Shown piece by piece: positions 61,389 through 64,000 of a stretch of DNA of 64,000 nt. Source of the stretch: JAZBPO01 sp963691775 (GTDB lineage Bacteria; Pseudomonadota; Gammaproteobacteria; Pseudomonadales; Azotimanducaceae). Positions within the stretch are counted from its first letter, which is position 1; every line of letters begins with the position of its first letter. The translations under genes and the position numbers were made by a program. The notes under the pieces were generated by a model. That model was not told the DNA's origin, searched no databases, and saw only the letters and a list, made by a program, of their open reading frames with translations. The stretch is taken from NCBI GenBank assembly GCA_963691775.1, contig OY829369.1:682001-746000 (forward strand), in the 5' to 3' direction.

Positions 61389-62327
61389 ATGACCTTCAAC
61401 GCAGGCCTTGGCATCGGCAACTTTCCCTTCGCAGATGGGAATGGCTTCTGGGAATGGGTCGATCTGTGCGAGGCGGGCGGCGTAGGTACGCTCTGGCAGT
61501 CTGACCGCCTGGTCGGCACTGATCCCAATCTCGAATGCATGTCTGTGATGGCAGCGCTGGCGGGCCGAACGCGGCGCATCCGCTTCGGGATGAACGTAGC
61601 CTCGCTGGGCCTGCGTGATCCATTCATCCTCGCCAAGGCATGCGCAACGATCGACGTGCTCTCGGGTGGAAGAATCCTGCCGATGGTCGCCGTTGGTTCT
61701 GCGATCGGTTCCGATTATCGCGCGCGCGGGGTTGCGACCCAGGGACGGGGCCAGCGCACCGACGAAGGCCTCGAGATCATGACGCGCCTGTGGCGGGAGA
61801 CCGAGGTCGACTTCGATGGAAAGCACTACCAGTATCGCGGCGCCAGCATTGCGCCCCATCCGATCCAGAACCCCATGCCGCTCTGGGTTGGCGGCATCGC
61901 GCCCGCCGCCATCGAACGCACTGCGCGATGGGGTACGGGCTGGCAAGCCGGTCTCGAGACTGCGGAACAGGTAAAGCCCGTAGTGGACGGGATCAAGGAG
62001 CGCCTGCACGCTCACGGCCGATCTATCGATGAGGATCACTATGGCGCGGGCTTCGCGTATCGCTTCGGCGCACCGACTGACTCCGCCTGCACCAAGACAC
62101 TAAAAGCTTTAGAGAAGCGTCTGGGCCGCGATGGCAGCGAGTATGTCGCGATCGGAGGCGCAGACGAGATCATGCGACGTGTGTTCGAGTACCGGAACGC
62201 TGGCATCCACAAGTTCATTCTGCGCCCCATCGCCGACGGCACCGCGGACATGATCGATCAGACCCAGAAACTCATTGATGAGGTCTTGCCAGCGATCGCA
62301 GAGATGAACAGCGCTGCTGCCGCCTGA
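61389..62327 (+). CDS. Luciferase-like (LLM) oxidoreductase
   Basis: The 312-residue TIM-barrel protein belongs to the bacterial luciferase-like superfamily, with MTFNAGLGIGNFPFADGNGF, TRRIRFGMNVASLGLRDPF, LSGGRILPMVAVGS and PMPLWVGGIAPAAIERTARW. The last motif is typical of FMN- or F420-dependent members. It is divergent from fur over 146 bp. The substrate is unknown; a steroid or other cyclic ketone is a possibility. Confidence 0.87.
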   Translation: MTFNAGLGIGNFPFADGNGFWEWVDLCEAGGVGTLWQSDRLVGTDPNLECMSVMAALAGRTRRIRFGMNVASLGLRDPFILAKACATIDVLSGGRILPMVAVGSAIGSDYRARGVATQGRGQRTDEGLEIMTRLWRETEVDFDGKHYQYRGASIAPHPIQNPMPLWVGGIAPAAIERTARWGTGWQAGLETAEQVKPVVDGIKERLHAHGRSIDEDHYGAGFAYRFGAPTDSACTKTLKALEKRLGRDGSEYVAIGGADEIMRRVFEYRNAGIHKFILRPIADGTADMIDQTQKLIDEVLPAIAEMNSAAAA

Positions 62328-62484
62328 TACAACGAAGCCGACAAACGCACCATGATGGTGCGAGATCGGCCGGTCGGCGGGTTGGAAAGTGCTTCCATCC
62401 CACCGCTCGCGGCGTGCGCGCCGTGGCACGCATCCTGCCTGTAAGGCACTCCATGGACGGATTCAGACACCCATCCTCGTGCGC

Positions 62485-63327
62485 ATGAACGCGCGCTATG
62501 CAGACCGCCCCATCGCCGTCTTCAGCGACCTGGACGGAACCCTTCTTGACGACTGCTATCGGTGGGATGACGCAGCGACCGTACTCGGTCGGCTGCACAG
62601 GGCAGGCATTCCGCTTGTCCTTGCATCCTCCAAGACGCGTCTCGAGATGCTCGCGCTGGGTGAGGCGCTTGCGCCAGGACAGCCGTTGATCTTCGAAAAC
62701 GGTTGCGGAATCACGATGCCTGGTGCCCTTGGCTCGGTGGAGCGATTCGGCCCCGACTACGCATCGCTGCGCTCGACCGTGGTGACGCTGCGCAGGCGCC
62801 TGGGGATCGATTTCCGCGGCTTTGGCGACATGGACGATGAGGAGGTCGCCAGACGGACAGGGCTGCCTTTGGCCGACGCCAGGCTTGCGCGAAAACGGGA
62901 AGCAAGCGAGCCCGGTGTCCTGAGCGGACCGGGCGACGTGGAACAGCGGTTTGCGAACGCCCTCGACGAACAAGGCTTGCGTCTGGTCCTTGGCGGCCGC
63001 TTTCAGCACGTGATGCCGCGTGCGGACAAAGCAATGGCGATGGATCGCGTTGCCGCCGAGCTTGCCGCCGTTCGCGGCGTCGATCGGATGTACTGCATCG
63101 CCGCCGGGGACAGCGCCAACGACGCTGCCATGTTGCATGCGGCCGACGAGGCGATCGTCGTGCGGCGGCATGACGGTAGCTGGCTGCACCTCGACCGACA
63201 GGACGGCGTGCGCCACTCAAGGGCGATCGGACCAGCGGGCTGGGCGGAGTGCATGAGCACACTCCTCGACGAATTAGGCGTTCCACGCAACAGCGTGGAT
63301 CACCCCGCCACGGAGGCCACGCCATGA
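62485..63327 (+). CDS. Mannosyl/glucosyl-3-phosphoglycerate phosphatase (HAD-IIB)
   Basis: The 280-residue HAD-superfamily phosphatase has motif I FSDLDGTLLDD (catalytic Asp), SSKTRLE (motif II) and GDSANDAAML (motif III). The subfamily IIB cap lies between. FENGCGITMP is typical of the mannosyl-3-phosphoglycerate phosphatase group. It dephosphorylates the product of the next gene to the osmolyte glucosylglycerate or mannosylglycerate. The ATG at 62485 is used; a GTG at 62479 is in frame. It overlaps the next gene by ATGA (63324-63327). Confidence 0.88.
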   Translation: MNARYADRPIAVFSDLDGTLLDDCYRWDDAATVLGRLHRAGIPLVLASSKTRLEMLALGEALAPGQPLIFENGCGITMPGALGSVERFGPDYASLRSTVVTLRRRLGIDFRGFGDMDDEEVARRTGLPLADARLARKREASEPGVLSGPGDVEQRFANALDEQGLRLVLGGRFQHVMPRADKAMAMDRVAAELAAVRGVDRMYCIAAGDSANDAAMLHAADEAIVVRRHDGSWLHLDRQDGVRHSRAIGPAGWAECMSTLLDELGVPRNSVDHPATEATP

Positions 63328-64000
63328 GCGATTTCTTCCAGAACGGAAGTATCACGACGCTGCATCAGCTCGGCACCCGCTCCCTCGAAGATCTGGAAGA
63401 CGAGCTTGTTCGTCTGTCTCGCGAGCGTCCAATGGCGCTTGTGCTGCCGTCCCTTTACTCCGAGCTGAGGGGGCGTGCCCTCGAGAACATCATCAAAGAG
63501 CTCGCGGAGGTGCCGTACATCAGCCAGATCGTCATCGGCCTCGATCGCGCGACCGAGGACGAGTACCGGCACGCCGTGGAGTACTTCGGGCGCCTGCCGC
63601 AGCACCACCGGGTGCTCTGGAACGATGGCCCGAAGCTCAAGGCGATAGACGCGACGCTGGCGGAACGCGGCCTCGCGCCCGCTGAACTCGGCAAGGGACG
63701 GAACGTCTGGTACTGCCTCGGCTACATCCAGGCCTCCGGCATCGCCAACGCGGTGGCGCTCCACGACTGCGACATACTCACCTACGACCGGGAGATGCTC
63801 GCACGCCTGCTCTATCCAGTCGTCAACCCACTGTTTCAGTACGACTTCTGCAAGGGCTACTACTCTCGCGTTGCGAGCGGAAAGCTCAATGGCCGCGTCT
63901 GCCGCCTTCTCGTCACGCCACTCATCCGTTCCCTTCGCCAGGTCACCGGACAGAGCGAGTTTCTCGACTTCCTGGACAGCTTCCGATACGCCCTCGCGGG
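63324..64000 (+). CDS. Glucosyl/mannosyl-3-phosphoglycerate synthase, N-terminal part (cut by window edge)
   Basis: The first 225 residues of a GT-A glycosyltransferase are present. MALVLPSLYSELRGRALENI and ISQIVIGLDRATEDEYRHAV are typical of the GT81-like glucosyl-3-phosphoglycerate synthases, and ALHDCDILTYDREM contains the metal-binding DCD (DxD) motif. It should transfer hexose from a nucleotide sugar to 3-phosphoglycerate; the partner phosphatase is encoded just upstream. The hexose cannot be fixed. The end of the gene is outside the window. Confidence 0.87.
   Translation, partial: MSDFFQNGSITTLHQLGTRSLEDLEDELVRLSRERPMALVLPSLYSELRGRALENIIKELAEVPYISQIVIGLDRATEDEYRHAVEYFGRLPQHHRVLWNDGPKLKAIDATLAERGLAPAELGKGRNVWYCLGYIQASGIANAVALHDCDILTYDREMLARLLYPVVNPLFQYDFCKGYYSRVASGKLNGRVCRLLVTPLIRSLRQVTGQSEFLDFLDSFRYALA

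Noticed and set aside
1..64000. tRNA, rRNA, CRISPR, insertion sequence or phage genes
   Set aside because: Scanned all intergenic stretches and both strands for characteristic sequences (T-loop consensus, repeats, transposase motifs); nothing convincing was found.

Overview
The window reads as an ordinary chromosomal segment of a high-GC gammaproteobacterium, probably marine. Supporting signs are a glutaminyl-tRNA synthetase of the bacterial 565-residue type, a Fur protein of the Pseudomonas aeruginosa type (without the structural cysteine pair), CysZ, an LpxH-like hydrolase, MlaA, TRAP transporters and many CoA-dependent enzymes. Genus and species cannot be fixed from the sequence. I see no rRNA, tRNA, CRISPR array, insertion sequence, prophage or integrase. 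Genes are closely packed, with many ATGA-type overlaps.

Layout. 1-1.9 kb: truncated acyl-CoA synthetase, a divergent MerR-type regulator and, behind it, an unannotated candidate small RNA with a C-rich hairpin loop. 2.3-8.4 kb: two tandem secreted subtilase lipoproteins. 8.4-19.1 kb: two kinase-like phosphotransferases around a DUF6285 protein, an MlrC-type peptidase with an aminotransferase, CysZ, an SDR dehydrogenase, an acyl-CoA synthetase, a LysE exporter and an LD-carboxypeptidase. 19.65-19.99 kb: a thioredoxin-fold selenoprotein read through an in-frame UGA. 20-26.4 kb: phenylalanine/tyrosine catabolism (ACT-containing phenylalanine hydroxylase, Lrp regulator, HPPD, VOC protein, fumarylacetoacetase, maleylacetoacetate isomerase). 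26.4-33.9 kb: a long minus-strand run (GNAT-NUDIX fusion, glycosyltransferase, LpxH-like enzyme, dUTPase, phosphoesterase, CoA transferase, glnS). 33.9-43.4 kb: transglutaminase-like lipoprotein, TesB, an ABC exporter pair, hybrid histidine kinase and photolyase. 43.4-50 kb: an acyl-CoA dehydrogenase pair, YjbQ and a large GGDEF-EAL protein. 49.9-54.3 kb: a TRAP transporter with a TatT lipoprotein and MlaA. 54.4-62.3 kb: GNAT, Bcr/CflA exporter, leucine dehydrogenase, MFS carrier, enoyl-CoA hydratase, two luciferase-like oxidoreductases and Fur. 62.5-64 kb: the start of a glucosyl/mannosylglycerate osmolyte operon.

The most notable items are: (a) the selenoprotein at 19653-19994, which a standard gene caller would split or miss, with a plausible bacterial SECIS hairpin 3' of the UGA; (b) the candidate anti-Shine-Dalgarno small RNA at about 1731-1896, whose promoter shares TGGACA/TGTACA-type elements with the promoter of the adjacent MerR regulator; (c) the TatT-TRAP-MlaA operon, which suggests envelope transport of a hydrophobic ligand; and (d) a tyrosine catabolic operon in which a VOC protein sits where homogentisate dioxygenase is usually encoded.
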